Of a stretch of 64,000 nt of DNA, positions 42,692-51,515 are shown one piece after another. A model generated the notes under the pieces. It was given only the letters and a program-made list of their open reading frames with translations. It did not search any database and had not been told where the DNA came from. The stretch lies in assembly GCA_964494735.1 (NCBI GenBank), contig CAZBSD010000006.1, forward strand, positions 20,577-84,576, written 5' to 3'. The DNA comes from PHAA01 sp964494735 (lineage in GTDB: Bacteria > Bacillota > Syntrophomonadia > Syntrophomonadales > Syntrophomonadaceae). The translations under genes and the position numbers were made by a program. Position 1 is the first letter of the stretch, and every line of letters starts with the position of its first letter.

Positions 42692-43330
42692 TTATATTTT
42701 CATCTTTTCGATAACTACCTTGTCTGCCCTTATGCGCGCTATTTCGGGATTTCCCACTTCTACTTTCTCCCCATCCGGGGCTCTGGTTATGTGGTCGGCT
42801 ATCCGTAATTGGGTTGGATTCAAGCGGAAGGCAGCGATTACCGCCTCGTCATCCCCCAGGGCTCCGGCATGGGCCATCCCCCGCAGTGCTCCCATGACCA
42901 GGATACTGCCGCCGGCGACCACCTCAGCACCGGGATTGATATCTCCCAACACTACTATATTACCGCGGGTATAGATTTTTTGCCCGGAACGGAGATGGCG
43001 CGACAACATCACCGTGTCGCCGCCCTGTAATAACTGGTGGCTGTCCAGTGGGACCCGGTGGGGCACCTCCCCCTTGCGCTTTTTCTGGCTGTATTTCAAT
43101 TCCTTGAGCTTCAGCCCGTAGAGGGCTACGATACCTTCCATCTCTCGCAGCTGTTTCTCGGTCAACCTCATTATCCCGATATCGATGCTAAGCTCATCCC
43201 GGTGACCAAAATCCCCCATAAGGTTTAGACTCTGTTCCAGCTGCACCTTCATTTCGGGCAGGTTGTCGTAAGCACTCAAATCGATGACCAATTCATTTTT
43301 CGATCCCCGGGCTGCAGCATCTGCAGACAT
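42692..43330 (-). CDS. minC: Septum site-determining protein MinC
   Basis: A 212-residue FtsZ antagonist with a short N-terminal domain (ELVIDLSAYDNLPEMKVQLEQSLNL) and a C-terminal beta-helix (SGQKIYTRGNIVVLGDINPGAEVVAGGSILVMGALRGMAHAG), which binds MinD and dimerises. AGGAGG precedes ATG 43330. First gene of the min unit, separated from mrdA by a strong terminator. Confidence 0.94.
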   Translation of the reverse strand: MSADAAARGSKNELVIDLSAYDNLPEMKVQLEQSLNLMGDFGHRDELSIDIGIMRLTEKQLREMEGIVALYGLKLKELKYSQKKRKGEVPHRVPLDSHQLLQGGDTVMLSRHLRSGQKIYTRGNIVVLGDINPGAEVVAGGSILVMGALRGMAHAGALGDDEAVIAAFRLNPTQLRIADHITRAPDGEKVEVGNPEIARIRADKVVIEKMKI

Positions 43331-43400
43331 ATTGCGGCCTCCTATCCTTCCGTTAGGTAATTCTAATCATTTCTATTTTCTGGGATTATATCCTTTGATG

Positions 43401-43444
43401 AAAAATAAAAAGATAGGGGATATCTTGACTGATATCCCCTATCT
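43401..43444 (-). terminator. Strong terminator at the end of the mreB-mrdA operon
   Basis: Minus-strand AGATAGGGGATATC (43431-43444) and GATATCCCCTATCT (43411-43424) form a 14-bp perfect stem with a 6-base loop, then TTTTTATTTTT. Confidence 0.95.
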
Positions 43445-43587
43445 GGGTCGTTCTTTCCTGATAAACTTTATCCAATTTGCGACATGGCCTCGTCGACTGA
43501 TTCATCCCCAATACGACCTGATGATTCCCATCTGCTCTTGAGGTTCGATTTATCCCCCTATTCACTACTCCCGGCCTCCGCCAACAG

Positions 43588-45654
43588 TTAATCCTTGGCT
43601 GGCACAGTTGGCGGGGAGGATGCTGCTTGAGCCAGAACGGCCGAATAGTGGTCTTGAATGCCAAAATATTGCTCGAAGACATCCTTGGCCACCCAACCAG
43701 CCGACTCACTGCCGTGCTGGCCGTATTCGATGACCCCGGCAAAAGCCACTTGGGGATTATCGGCCGGAGCAAATGCTACGAAGACTCCATGGAACTCACT
43801 AAGGGTATTGTCTCCTACCCGATTGGTCTGGGCAGTACCGGTTTTAGCCCCCACCTGCAAATTGGCCGGAAAGCCATTGAACAGAAATGTTGCCGTTCCG
43901 CCCGGCTGGGTCACCTGGAGCATGGCCCGCCTGGTCTCCGCCAAGGTGTTGGCCGAAACCGATACCCGGCGGATCAGTTCCGGATCGATCTCCCGTATCA
44001 CTTCCTGGCTCGGCGACAGTACCTGCTTGACCAGGTGGGGGCGCATCAGGTCGCCGCCGTTAGCCACCGCCGCCACATAGTTGACCAGGTTGATTATGGT
44101 GTACTGGTTGGCCCCCTGCCCGATCGACATGTTGAACGTGTCAAAAGGCTGCCAGTTGGTGTCAAAATTATAGTCTATCTCGTATTGGGCCTCCAGTTGG
44201 GCTTTTTCGTTCTGCATCCTTCTCTCCGCTTCTTTGACCTGGTCGGGACTGGCCTCCGCCAACAACTGGGCATACTTCTCTTCCAGTTGTTTGCGCAGGT
44301 TATCATATTTGCGGTCGATCAGCAGGGCGTTGAGTTCGCGCTTCCATTCCGGGGTGGGTACCAGGCCTTGGGCTTCATAGGGCAGGTCGATGCCCGTCCT
44401 CTGACCCAGGCCAAAATCCTGGGCCACCTGGATCATGGCTTCCTTACCGGCACGACGGGCCGCTTCCTGGAAATAGACGTTGCAGGATTTGGCCATACCG
44501 CTGTAATAATTGAGATTGCCATGCACGCCGGTGCACCGAATAAAGGGGGCAACCCAGTAACGCCCCTGGCAATTTACGTAATCGCTCAAGGGATTCATAG
44601 CTCCGCTCTCCAGGGCGGCCATACCGGTGATCGGCTTAAAGGTTGATCCGGGCGGATAGGTGACCTGGATGGCCCGGTTTAAGGCGGCGCCTGGTTCCAG
44701 GGGGTTGTATTTGTCTCCCTGGGGGAAATAGTAGGCTGCCAAACTGGAGCTGATATTACCCTTCCAATCATCAGGGCGCATGGCTGGGCTGCTGGCCAGG
44801 GCCAGCACTTCACCGCTCCTGACATCCATCAGCACTGCCGATCCAACCTTGGCCTTGGGGAATTTCTTCTGCAACTGGGTCAGGTTGCTCTCCAATGAGT
44901 ACTCCATCACCGTCTGCAGTTTGGTATCCAGAGTCAATTTGAGGTTATTGCCGGGGATGGGCTCCAGGGTAACCAGTTCCCCTATGGGACGGGCATTGGC
45001 GTCCACCTCCAGACGACGCGCACCGTAGGTCCCCCGCAACTCCTCCTCATATTGTTTTTCCAGGCCCGATTTGCCCACCAGGCTGTTGATGTTGTACTGA
45101 CCATCGGCGGCACCCAATTCCTCTGGGTTGATGGAGTGGATGTAACCCAATACGTGACCCGCCAGGGTTTCGTTAGGGTACGAACGTAAAGGCTCGATGT
45201 TGATATTCATTCCGGGCAGGTTCTCCCGGTCTTCCTCCAATTTGACCACCAGGTCCCAAGGTATATCGCGGACCACTACCACCGGTTCGAAGAGCCGATA
45301 TTGCTGGGAGGCGATCTTTTCATCGATAATGGTCGCCGTCACCTCAGGGTAGTAGGGCTGTAAAATACTGACCAGGCGCTCCACCAAACGGCTCTTGCCA
45401 TCCTTACCCGGATTGGTGAGGCTGAGGGTGTATACCAGTTCGTTGGCAGCCAGGGTCTGGCCATTACGGTCATATATTTCACCCCGGGAGGGTTTGATCG
45501 ACATCAGTCTGATGCGGTTTTCCTTGGCCTTGACTTGATAAACGTCACTATTGAACAGCTGGACAATGGCCAGTTTTATACATAACACCGCCACCAGCCC
45601 AAAGATGACCGCTGTATAGGTTTTGAGCCGGGCATCCAGATTACTCTTTTTCAT
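43588..45654 (-). CDS. mrdA: Penicillin-binding protein 2 (MrdA, class B transpeptidase)
   Basis: A 688-residue class B PBP of cell elongation. An N-terminal membrane helix (about 13-32) precedes a dimerisation region (SRGEIYDRNGQTLAANE) and the transpeptidase domain with STFK near residue 335, SCN near 387 and KTGTA near 602. An insertion with a charged coiled-coil-like segment (EEKYAQLLAEASPDQVKEAERRMQNEK) lies between the SCN and KTG motifs. It works with RodA and MreBCD. The ATG overlaps the mreD stop by 4 bases; GAAGGA precedes it. Confidence 0.96.
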   Translation of the reverse strand: MKKSNLDARLKTYTAVIFGLVAVLCIKLAIVQLFNSDVYQVKAKENRIRLMSIKPSRGEIYDRNGQTLAANELVYTLSLTNPGKDGKSRLVERLVSILQPYYPEVTATIIDEKIASQQYRLFEPVVVVRDIPWDLVVKLEEDRENLPGMNINIEPLRSYPNETLAGHVLGYIHSINPEELGAADGQYNINSLVGKSGLEKQYEEELRGTYGARRLEVDANARPIGELVTLEPIPGNNLKLTLDTKLQTVMEYSLESNLTQLQKKFPKAKVGSAVLMDVRSGEVLALASSPAMRPDDWKGNISSSLAAYYFPQGDKYNPLEPGAALNRAIQVTYPPGSTFKPITGMAALESGAMNPLSDYVNCQGRYWVAPFIRCTGVHGNLNYYSGMAKSCNVYFQEAARRAGKEAMIQVAQDFGLGQRTGIDLPYEAQGLVPTPEWKRELNALLIDRKYDNLRKQLEEKYAQLLAEASPDQVKEAERRMQNEKAQLEAQYEIDYNFDTNWQPFDTFNMSIGQGANQYTIINLVNYVAAVANGGDLMRPHLVKQVLSPSQEVIREIDPELIRRVSVSANTLAETRRAMLQVTQPGGTATFLFNGFPANLQVGAKTGTAQTNRVGDNTLSEFHGVFVAFAPADNPQVAFAGVIEYGQHGSESAGWVAKDVFEQYFGIQDHYSAVLAQAASSPPTVPAKD

Positions 45655-46154
45655 AAGATATGTCCTTCCTTAAGCACTCCCGCCCGGGAAGAGCGGAAAT
45701 ACCAAATATACAAAGGTACGGCTATAAGAGTGTTGTAAATCCCTTGCAGCAGGACATCAGTCAATATGGTCGTATCCAGGTGGAACCCCGGTATGGCCAT
45801 CAGAGACAGTATAAACAGGAACATAGAATTTATAGCCGTTCCGGCTAGCACTCCAATGACCCCCACCAAGATGTTGTCCTGGAAGACATTGCCTTTCATG
45901 CGGCCCAGGATAAACGCGGTCAACCCCTTACTAATGGCGTTTACACCGATGATGCGGCCCAGGTACAGGTCTTCCCACAATCCACAGGCAACTCCATAAA
46001 CGGCTCCTTTGCTGGCACCGTTGAAGATCGCGTAGAATATGACCAGGATCAGTAATAGGTCGGGAATCACTCCCCGGAAAGGGATGGTTCTGAAAAAAGT
46101 AGTCTGAAGAAACAAGGCCAGAAACGGCAATAAGGCGAGGACAATAGCACGCAT
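45651..46154 (-). CDS. mreD: Rod shape-determining protein MreD
   Basis: A 167-residue membrane protein with about five hydrophobic helices and the typical RGVIPDLLLILVIFYAIFNGASKGAVYGVACGLWEDL segment. MreD links MreBC to the wall synthesis machinery. GGGGAG before ATG 46154. Its stop overlaps mrdA (ATGA), and it starts 6 bases after mreC. Confidence 0.93.
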   Translation of the reverse strand: MRAIVLALLPFLALFLQTTFFRTIPFRGVIPDLLLILVIFYAIFNGASKGAVYGVACGLWEDLYLGRIIGVNAISKGLTAFILGRMKGNVFQDNILVGVIGVLAGTAINSMFLFILSLMAIPGFHLDTTILTDVLLQGIYNTLIAVPLYIWYFRSSRAGVLKEGHIL

Positions 46155-46160
46155 CGGTAT

Positions 46161-47021
46161 CTACTCCCCTCTGTCGGTAGGTTCGACTGGGGCCAGGAAA
46201 GACTTTATAATAAATACCTCTTCCAAGCTATCAAATTTGACGCCCGGTACCACGTAGGCGGAAAGGACTAGCCCATTGGCCTCCTTTTGAACGCCGCTGA
46301 CCGTCCCGATCTGGATACCGGGGGGATAAATCTGGGACAAACCGGAGGTGATCACCCGCTCACCATCCTGTACCTGAGAATAGTAGGGTATGTTGATCAT
46401 CCTTAACTGTCCGTCTCCGACCCCCTCAACGATGCCGCGGTTCTCCCGGGTCTGTTGGAAGATTGCCCCTACCGCCATATCGCGGTCGGTTATCAGCAAT
46501 ACCTGGGCACTGTTGCTGCTTACGTTGATTATTTTACCAACCAGTCCATCCGGGGTGATGACCGGCATATTCAAGGCTATACCATCTTTTTCGCCTTTAT
46601 CAACAGTCAGGCTCTTATACCAGTTGTTTGGTGCGCGGGCGATGACCCGGGCCGCCTCCAGCTGGTATTGGCTGTTGGTAACATTCTGGTATTGAAGCAG
46701 CTGCCTCAATCTCTCTACCTCGGCCTGGCTTTCCCGCAGCTGCATTATCTCCAGGCTGAGTTGCTCGTTTTTGGCTTGTTCGGCTTCCAAGAGCAAGTTC
46801 AGGTCCTGTATCCCCAGCACCTTGATGCCGAATTGCTCCAGGCTGCGTTGAATACCAGCCATTCCTCCCTGCAAAGGGGCGTAGCTGTTTCTTACCCATC
46901 GTTCCGCGCCGTTTAGCCCCTGGTTATCGCTGGCACCCAGTTTCACCACTACGAACAGGATCAAGGCAGTCACCACCAGCGCCCAAAAGCCCTTTTTTCT
47001 AACTGATTTAAACAAACCCAC
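46161..47021 (-). CDS. mreC: Rod shape-determining protein MreC
   Basis: A 286-residue protein with an N-terminal membrane helix (about 12-28), a coiled coil (about 75-110) and two beta-barrel domains outside the membrane (ARVIARAPNNWYKSLTVDKGEKDGI... start). It scaffolds PBP2 and RodA. The start is GTG 47021 with a weak GGGTGA site, so translation may depend on mreB just 17 bases upstream. Confidence 0.93.
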   Translation of the reverse strand: MGLFKSVRKKGFWALVVTALILFVVVKLGASDNQGLNGAERWVRNSYAPLQGGMAGIQRSLEQFGIKVLGIQDLNLLLEAEQAKNEQLSLEIMQLRESQAEVERLRQLLQYQNVTNSQYQLEAARVIARAPNNWYKSLTVDKGEKDGIALNMPVITPDGLVGKIINVSSNSAQVLLITDRDMAVGAIFQQTRENRGIVEGVGDGQLRMINIPYYSQVQDGERVITSGLSQIYPPGIQIGTVSGVQKEANGLVLSAYVVPGVKFDSLEEVFIIKSFLAPVEPTDRGE

Positions 47022-47038
47022 TCACCCAATTAAACTAT

Positions 47039-48061
47039 TTAAGTATTTCTTTTCGGATTCAGTATCATCCTTCTTAAAATCTCTATATTCTCCAGCACCC
47101 GCCCGGTGCCCCGAGCCACTGCCAGCAACGGTTCTTCGCAGAGGTATACCGGCATGTGGGTCTCGTAGCCAATCAGCTTATCCAAGCCGCGCAGCAGAGC
47201 GCCGCCACCGGCCATCACAATTCCGCGGTCCATTATATCCGAAGCCAGCTCCGGCGGGGTCTTCTCCAGGCACACCTTGATGCCCTCCACGATCTGCTCC
47301 ACCGTCTCCCGTAAGGCTTGTTGTATCTCTACCGATGAAATCTGTATGGTCTGCGGCAAACCGCTGACCAAGTCCCGCCCTTTGACCTCGTAGTAGGCCT
47401 CCGGGTCCTCCAGGATAGCCGAACCGATGCTGATTTTGATGTTTTCGGCGGTACGCTCACCGATGAGCAGGTTGTAGTTTCGTTTGAGATGCTGGATGAT
47501 AGCCTCATCCATCTTGTCTCCCCCAACCCTCACCGATTTGGCAGTGACGATCCCGCCCAAGGAGATGACCGCCACCTCGGTGGTTCCTCCCCCGATATCG
47601 ACTATCATGTTGCCGGTTGGCTCGTGCACCGGCAGTCCGGCCCCGATCGCTGCCGCCATGGGCTCTTCCAGCAGGTAGGCCTCCTTCGCTCCCCCGGCCA
47701 GGGCGGCTTCTTTGACCGCTCTCTCCTCCACCGTCGTGCACCCGGTCGGTATGCTTATCACTACCCGTGGTTTAATCAGGGATTTCTTGCCTCCCAACGC
47801 CTTGTTGATAAAGTATTTCAGCATCGACTGGGTCACATCGAAATCGGCTATGACTCCGTCTTTCATGGGGCGGATGGCCACTATGTTGCCCGGGGTGCGG
47901 CCTATCATCTGCTTGGCTTCCTCCCCCACCGCGACAACTCGGCCGCTGTGGACCTGAATGGCGACCACCGACGGTTCGATGAGGATGACCCCCTGCCCTT
48001 TAAGATGAACCAACGTATTGGCAGTACCCAGATCTATACCTAAATCTTTGCTCAGTAACAC
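47039..48061 (-). CDS. mreB: Rod shape-determining protein MreB
   Basis: A 340-residue bacterial actin that forms membrane-bound filaments guiding elongation. LGIDLGTANTLVH is phosphate loop 1, VDIGGGTTEVAVISLGGIV is loop 2, and MAGGGALLRGLDKLI is the adenosine motif. GTG 48061 follows AGGAGG. It is placed between radC and mreC, the usual Firmicutes order. Confidence 0.98.
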   Translation of the reverse strand: MLLSKDLGIDLGTANTLVHLKGQGVILIEPSVVAIQVHSGRVVAVGEEAKQMIGRTPGNIVAIRPMKDGVIADFDVTQSMLKYFINKALGGKKSLIKPRVVISIPTGCTTVEERAVKEAALAGGAKEAYLLEEPMAAAIGAGLPVHEPTGNMIVDIGGGTTEVAVISLGGIVTAKSVRVGGDKMDEAIIQHLKRNYNLLIGERTAENIKISIGSAILEDPEAYYEVKGRDLVSGLPQTIQISSVEIQQALRETVEQIVEGIKVCLEKTPPELASDIMDRGIVMAGGGALLRGLDKLIGYETHMPVYLCEEPLLAVARGTGRVLENIEILRRMILNPKRNT

Positions 48062-48081
48062 TTTAGTTCTTCCTCCTTAGC

Positions 48082-48783
48082 CTATATTAAACCCTTTTCT
48101 TTAAAACTGCAGTAAGTTTGCTCTCCGATGATGACATGATCGAGGACCTCTATCCCCATTATCCGACTCGCCTCTACCAACCGGCGGGTTATCTCGATAT
48201 CCTGTCGGCTGGGGGTGGGATCTCCGCTGGGGTGGTTGTGGGCCAGAATAATGGATGCGGCACTGCGTTTGACTGCCGTTTTAAATACTTCGCGGGGATG
48301 GACGATGGAACTGTGCAAGCCTCCTATCGACACACTCTCCTTGGTGATTACTCCGCCTTTTCGGTCCAGATATAGAACCAGGAAATGTTCCCGGTCATAA
48401 ACCCGCATCTCCTGAATCAACACTGCTTCGGCATATTCCTGTACGTCTTCGGGGGAACGGATAAAATCCTTGGTTTCGATGTCCCGGGCGATACGGCGCC
48501 CTATCTCGATCGCCGCCTTGACTGTGGCCGCCTTGGCTTTGCCTATTCCTTTAAGCAGGACCAACTCCTCCAGGGTGGTATCCTGGAGATGTCTCAAGCC
48601 ATGGTAGGTATCGAGTATCTGGTTGGCCAATTCCAGGGCGCTGGTCTCCCGGGTACCGCTGCCCAGAATGATGGCCAGCAATTCGTGATCATTTAGCTGC
48701 TCAGCACCCAAAGCTACCAGCTTTTCACGGGGCCGGGCATTGTTCGGCATATCCTTGATGAGGGTAGTATAGTGCACAATCAA
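48082..48783 (-). CDS. radC: RadC family protein (JAB/MPN metalloprotease fold)
   Basis: A 233-residue protein with an N-terminal helix-hairpin-helix region (LLAIILGSGT, KGIGKAKAATVKA) and a C-terminal JAB domain with ligands in HNHPSGDPTPSRQD. It was named from a DNA-repair gene, but the biochemical role is not proven. TTG 48783 follows GGAGG and overlaps the maf stop by 4 bases; GTG 48777 is also possible. It belongs to maf-radC-mreB. Confidence 0.93.
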   Translation of the reverse strand: MIVHYTTLIKDMPNNARPREKLVALGAEQLNDHELLAIILGSGTRETSALELANQILDTYHGLRHLQDTTLEELVLLKGIGKAKAATVKAAIEIGRRIARDIETKDFIRSPEDVQEYAEAVLIQEMRVYDREHFLVLYLDRKGGVITKESVSIGGLHSSIVHPREVFKTAVKRSAASIILAHNHPSGDPTPSRQDIEITRRLVEASRIMGIEVLDHVIIGEQTYCSFKEKGLI

Positions 48784-49361
48784 TGCACCTCCAATAAATC
48801 CAGGCCTTTCCTTCTCAACATCATGTTCAGTCTGTTAAGCGGCAATCCCACCACGTTGTAATAACAACCTTCGATACGTTCTATCAGGAGTGCCCCCCGG
48901 CCTTGAATGGCATAACCACCGGCCTTGTCCAGCCATTCGCCGTGATTCAGGTAGTTGTGCATATCATCATCTGTAAGGGGTCGGAAAAAGACGTTGGTAC
49001 TCTCCACGTCCAAGTCCGGTTCTGATCCGTTTTCAGCCACACAAAGGCCAGTCACGACCTGGTGAGTGTGACCACTCAATTGGGATAACATGGCATACGC
49101 GTCATCTCGGTCGACAGGTTTGCCCATGACTCGTCCGTCCCAGCAGACCACGGTATCTGCAGCTATCACGATGCCTTCCTCCAGGCCGCTTAGTACATAC
49201 CTGGCTTTCTGCAGAGCGATGCTGCACACCAACTGCTGGGGTGGTGCCGAAATCGAAAGGTCTTCGGTTATATTGGCGGGGGAGATGGTGAAATCTATCC
49301 CCATCTGGTGCAATAAAGACTGCCTCCGGGGTGATTCGGAGGCCAGGATAATCTTCTTCAA
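48780..49361 (-). CDS. maf: Maf nucleoside triphosphate pyrophosphatase
   Basis: A 193-residue Maf/YhdE family protein that hydrolyses dTTP, UTP or modified nucleotides to monophosphates. The start LASESPRRQSLLHQMGIDF, VIAADTVVCWDGRVMGKP and GYAIQGRGALLIERIEGCYYNVVGLPL are signature blocks. The start is TTG 49361 with GAGGGA upstream. It overlaps radC and follows the DUF4321 gene by 21 bases. Confidence 0.95.
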   Translation of the reverse strand: MKKIILASESPRRQSLLHQMGIDFTISPANITEDLSISAPPQQLVCSIALQKARYVLSGLEEGIVIAADTVVCWDGRVMGKPVDRDDAYAMLSQLSGHTHQVVTGLCVAENGSEPDLDVESTNVFFRPLTDDDMHNYLNHGEWLDKAGGYAIQGRGALLIERIEGCYYNVVGLPLNRLNMMLRRKGLDLLEVH

Positions 49362-49382
49362 TTCCGGTCCCTCATCGTGAGA

Positions 49383-49649
49383 TCACAGTCTTTTATAGAA
49401 TACCCATGCTAAAATGAACCCTAGTATGCTAAAAAAGTTGATGTTAAACATAAAGCCAAAGCTTAAAGAAAAAACGTGCAGGTCCATAGTGAAGGTAGGC
49501 AGGCCGATACTCTGTACATGTCCTAGAATTCCCAGACCAGGCCACAGTTTGACAATGGCGTCTCCGATCCAACTGCCTGCTATGCCTCCAATGACCAACA
49601 GCAGCAACAGCAATTGCCATCCTGGGTATGTTCGCGCTCTTCCTGCCAC
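49383..49649 (-). CDS. DUF4321 small membrane protein
   Basis: An 88-residue (94 if longer) protein with two hydrophobic stretches (LLLLLLVIGGIAGSWIG and FGFMFNINFFSILGFILAWVF), matching DUF4321, a family found just before maf in Clostridia. The function is unknown. GTG 49667 lies only 10 bases after a -10 element and has no ribosome binding site; GTG 49649 has GGGGGA 8 bases upstream, so it is listed. It opens the maf-radC-mre operon. Confidence 0.8.
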   Translation of the reverse strand: MAGRARTYPGWQLLLLLLVIGGIAGSWIGDAIVKLWPGLGILGHVQSIGLPTFTMDLHVFSLSFGFMFNINFFSILGFILAWVFYKRL

Positions 49650-49676
49650 CGGTTTTTCCCCCGTCACATTTTTTCA

Positions 49677-49705
49677 AGTTTAGCATTACTAAGGGCCAAA
49701 AACAA
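49677..49705 (-). promoter_or_regulatory. Probable promoter of the DUF4321-maf-radC-mreBCD-mrdA operon
   Basis: Minus-strand TTGTTT (49700-49705), 17-base spacer ending TGC, TAAACT (49677-49682), giving a start point near 49670. Confidence 0.5.
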
Positions 49706-49712
49706 GGCAATG

Positions 49713-49744
49713 AAAAAGGAGACCAGCCATAGAGGCGGCCTCCG
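49713..49744 (-). terminator. Possible rex terminator
   Basis: An imperfect hairpin with outer arms GGAG (minus strand, 49741-49744 side) and CTCC, an inner GCC/GGC pair and an asymmetric loop, followed by TTTTTC. The stem is weak. Confidence 0.45.
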
Positions 49745-49753
49745 TGGTTTTAT

Positions 49754-50383
49754 TTAGCCGTTGTGGGAAAGATTGAAGCTCAGTACCTTGAGGTTGACAG
49801 CCAGGTCGACATTCCTTAGCACCACGTTGGGTGGTACCCTGAGCACTTGGGGTGAGAAATTGAGAATTGAAGCCACCCCAGCACCCACCAAACGGTCCGT
49901 CACCCGCTGGGCCTCAGTAGCTGGAACCGTAATTATGGCGATATTGATATCCTTCTCCTTAACCAGTCCCTCCAGCCTATCCAGTGAATCCACTGTTACC
50001 CCGGCCAGGTCCTGTCCCACCTTATTCTCATCGGCATCAACGATGGCCTTTATCGAAAATCCGCGCTGCCTGAAGCCCTCATACAAAGCTAAGGCCGAAC
50101 CCAGTTTTCCCGCCCCGATTATGGCCAGATTCCATTCTCGATTGAGTCCCAGGATCTTGGTTAGATTGCCCAGCAGTTCGTCGACCCGGTAGCCCACTCC
50201 ACGAGTGCCGAATTCACCGAAATAGGCCAGGTCTTTGCGCACCTGGGCCGAGCTTACCCCTACACTGTTGGCGATCTCCTCGGAGGAGACAGTATCGACG
50301 CCCGCTTTTCGCATGGTACTCAACTGACGTGAATATATGGAAAGACGAACAACCGTCGCCTCGGGAATCTTGTAGGCTTTCAA
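49754..50383 (-). CDS. rex: Redox-sensing transcriptional repressor Rex
   Basis: A 209-residue dimeric repressor that senses the NADH/NAD+ ratio. N-terminal winged helix (SSEEIANSVGVSSAQVRKDLAYFGEFGTRGVGYRV) and a Rossmann domain with GAGKLGSALALY near residue 92. In fermenting Clostridia it controls alcohol and hydrogen metabolism genes. The start is TTG 50383 after GTGAGGG. No clear Rex operator was found near its own promoter. Confidence 0.96.
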   Translation of the reverse strand: MKAYKIPEATVVRLSIYSRQLSTMRKAGVDTVSSEEIANSVGVSSAQVRKDLAYFGEFGTRGVGYRVDELLGNLTKILGLNREWNLAIIGAGKLGSALALYEGFRQRGFSIKAIVDADENKVGQDLAGVTVDSLDRLEGLVKEKDINIAIITVPATEAQRVTDRLVGAGVASILNFSPQVLRVPPNVVLRNVDLAVNLKVLSFNLSHNG

Positions 50384-50420
50384 AATCCCTCACTCCTTTG
50401 TAATAAAAATCACTATCCCT

Positions 50421-50449
50421 ATTATCTACATAAAGCAACCAATTGGCAA
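50421..50449 (-). promoter_or_regulatory. Probable promoter of rex
   Basis: Minus-strand TTGCCA (50444-50449), 17-base spacer, GATAAT (50421-50426). Confidence 0.5.
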
Positions 50450-50464
50450 AAGGTTTCTGGATAC

Positions 50465-50492
50465 AAAAAACCTCCGCCATTTCAGCAGAGGT
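50465..50492 (-). terminator. Terminator of the DUF47-pit operon
   Basis: Minus-strand ACCTCTGC (50485-50492) pairs with GCGGAGGT (50470-50477) with one mismatch, followed by TTTTTT, 25 bases after the pit stop. Confidence 0.8.
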
Positions 50493-50516
50493 CCATATCG
50501 TGTTTATTATCCCCGC

Positions 50517-51515
50517 TTATCCGTTGAGGAGCCGATAGCAAAGCATCGCTACCAGGGCCGCCGAAGGGATGGTGACAAACCAGGCGATCACTATCTGGCG
50601 GGCGATGTTCCACCTTACTCCCCTGATGCGCTTGGCCGCCCCCACTCCCATGATAGAGGAAGATACAACATGGGTGGTGCTGACCGGTATACCCATCAGG
50701 CTGGCCCCGTAAATGACCGTAGCAGCTGTGAAATCGGCTGCGAAGCCGTTGATAGGCTCGATGCGGAAGATCTTTCCTCCCATGGTGCGGATGATCCGCC
50801 ATCCTCCAAAAGCAGTGCCGGCCGACATGGCCACCGCACAGGCCACTTTGACCCAGGGCAGAACCACAAATGTATCTACCATGCCTGCCCCGACCAAGGC
50901 CAAGGTAATTATCCCCATTGTTTTTTGGGCATCGTTGGAGCCATGGGCAAAGGAAGCCATACAGGCGGTCAGGACCTGCAGGCTGCGAAACCTGAGATTG
51001 ATCCTGACCGGGGACGACTTTTGGAATATCCAAAACAGTATGGTCATTATGGCGCTGCCCAGTGCCAACCCGAAGATGGGCGAGGTGACCAATCCAATAA
51101 GTATCTTGACAAATCCATCCCAGAGGACAGCTGCAGTGCCGTGCCGGGCTATGACCGCTCCCACCAGTCCCCCGATCAAGGCGTGGGAGGAACTGCTGGG
51201 TATGCCGAAGTACCAAGTGAACAGGTTCCAGAAGATGGCACCGATCAAGGCGGCCACTATCACCAACGGCACCACATCTTCTGCGGCCACGATGTTCTTG
51301 CCGATCGTAGCAGCAACTGCGGTGCCGCTTATGGCCCCCAGGAAATTGAAGGTGGCCGCGATAATTATAGCATTACGGGGTGAGACGGCTTTGGTCGAAA
51401 CCGAGGTGGCGATGGCATTGGCGGTATCATGAAATCCATTGATATAGTCGAACAAAAGCGCAAAAACCACGATTAAGAAAACCCAGCCGGTACCGAATAC
51501 GTCAGGACTAAACAT
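50517..51515 (-). CDS. pit: Inorganic phosphate transporter, Pit family
   Basis: A 332-residue membrane protein with about ten helices and two copies of the Pit signature (DYINGFHDTANAIATSVSTKAV near the start; SHGSNDAQKTMGIITLAL in the second half), which form the Pi and cation site. The ATG overlaps the DUF47 stop by 8 bases. A low-affinity phosphate (or sulfate-like anion) importer coupled to protons is expected. Confidence 0.95.
   Translation of the reverse strand: MFSPDVFGTGWVFLIVVFALLFDYINGFHDTANAIATSVSTKAVSPRNAIIIAATFNFLGAISGTAVAATIGKNIVAAEDVVPLVIVAALIGAIFWNLFTWYFGIPSSSSHALIGGLVGAVIARHGTAAVLWDGFVKILIGLVTSPIFGLALGSAIMTILFWIFQKSSPVRINLRFRSLQVLTACMASFAHGSNDAQKTMGIITLALVGAGMVDTFVVLPWVKVACAVAMSAGTAFGGWRIIRTMGGKIFRIEPINGFAADFTAATVIYGASLMGIPVSTTHVVSSSIMGVGAAKRIRGVRWNIARQIVIAWFVTIPSAALVAMLCYRLLNG

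Noticed and set aside
43627..44646. 339-codon plus-strand ORF opposite mrdA
   Set aside because: It is antisense to the transpeptidase domain with all active-site motifs on the other strand; no start signal and no family resemblance.
50384..50516. Rex operator (TTGTGAA-N4-TTCACAA type) before rex
   Set aside because: No matching inverted repeat was seen in the region; only a sigma-A-like promoter and the pit terminator.
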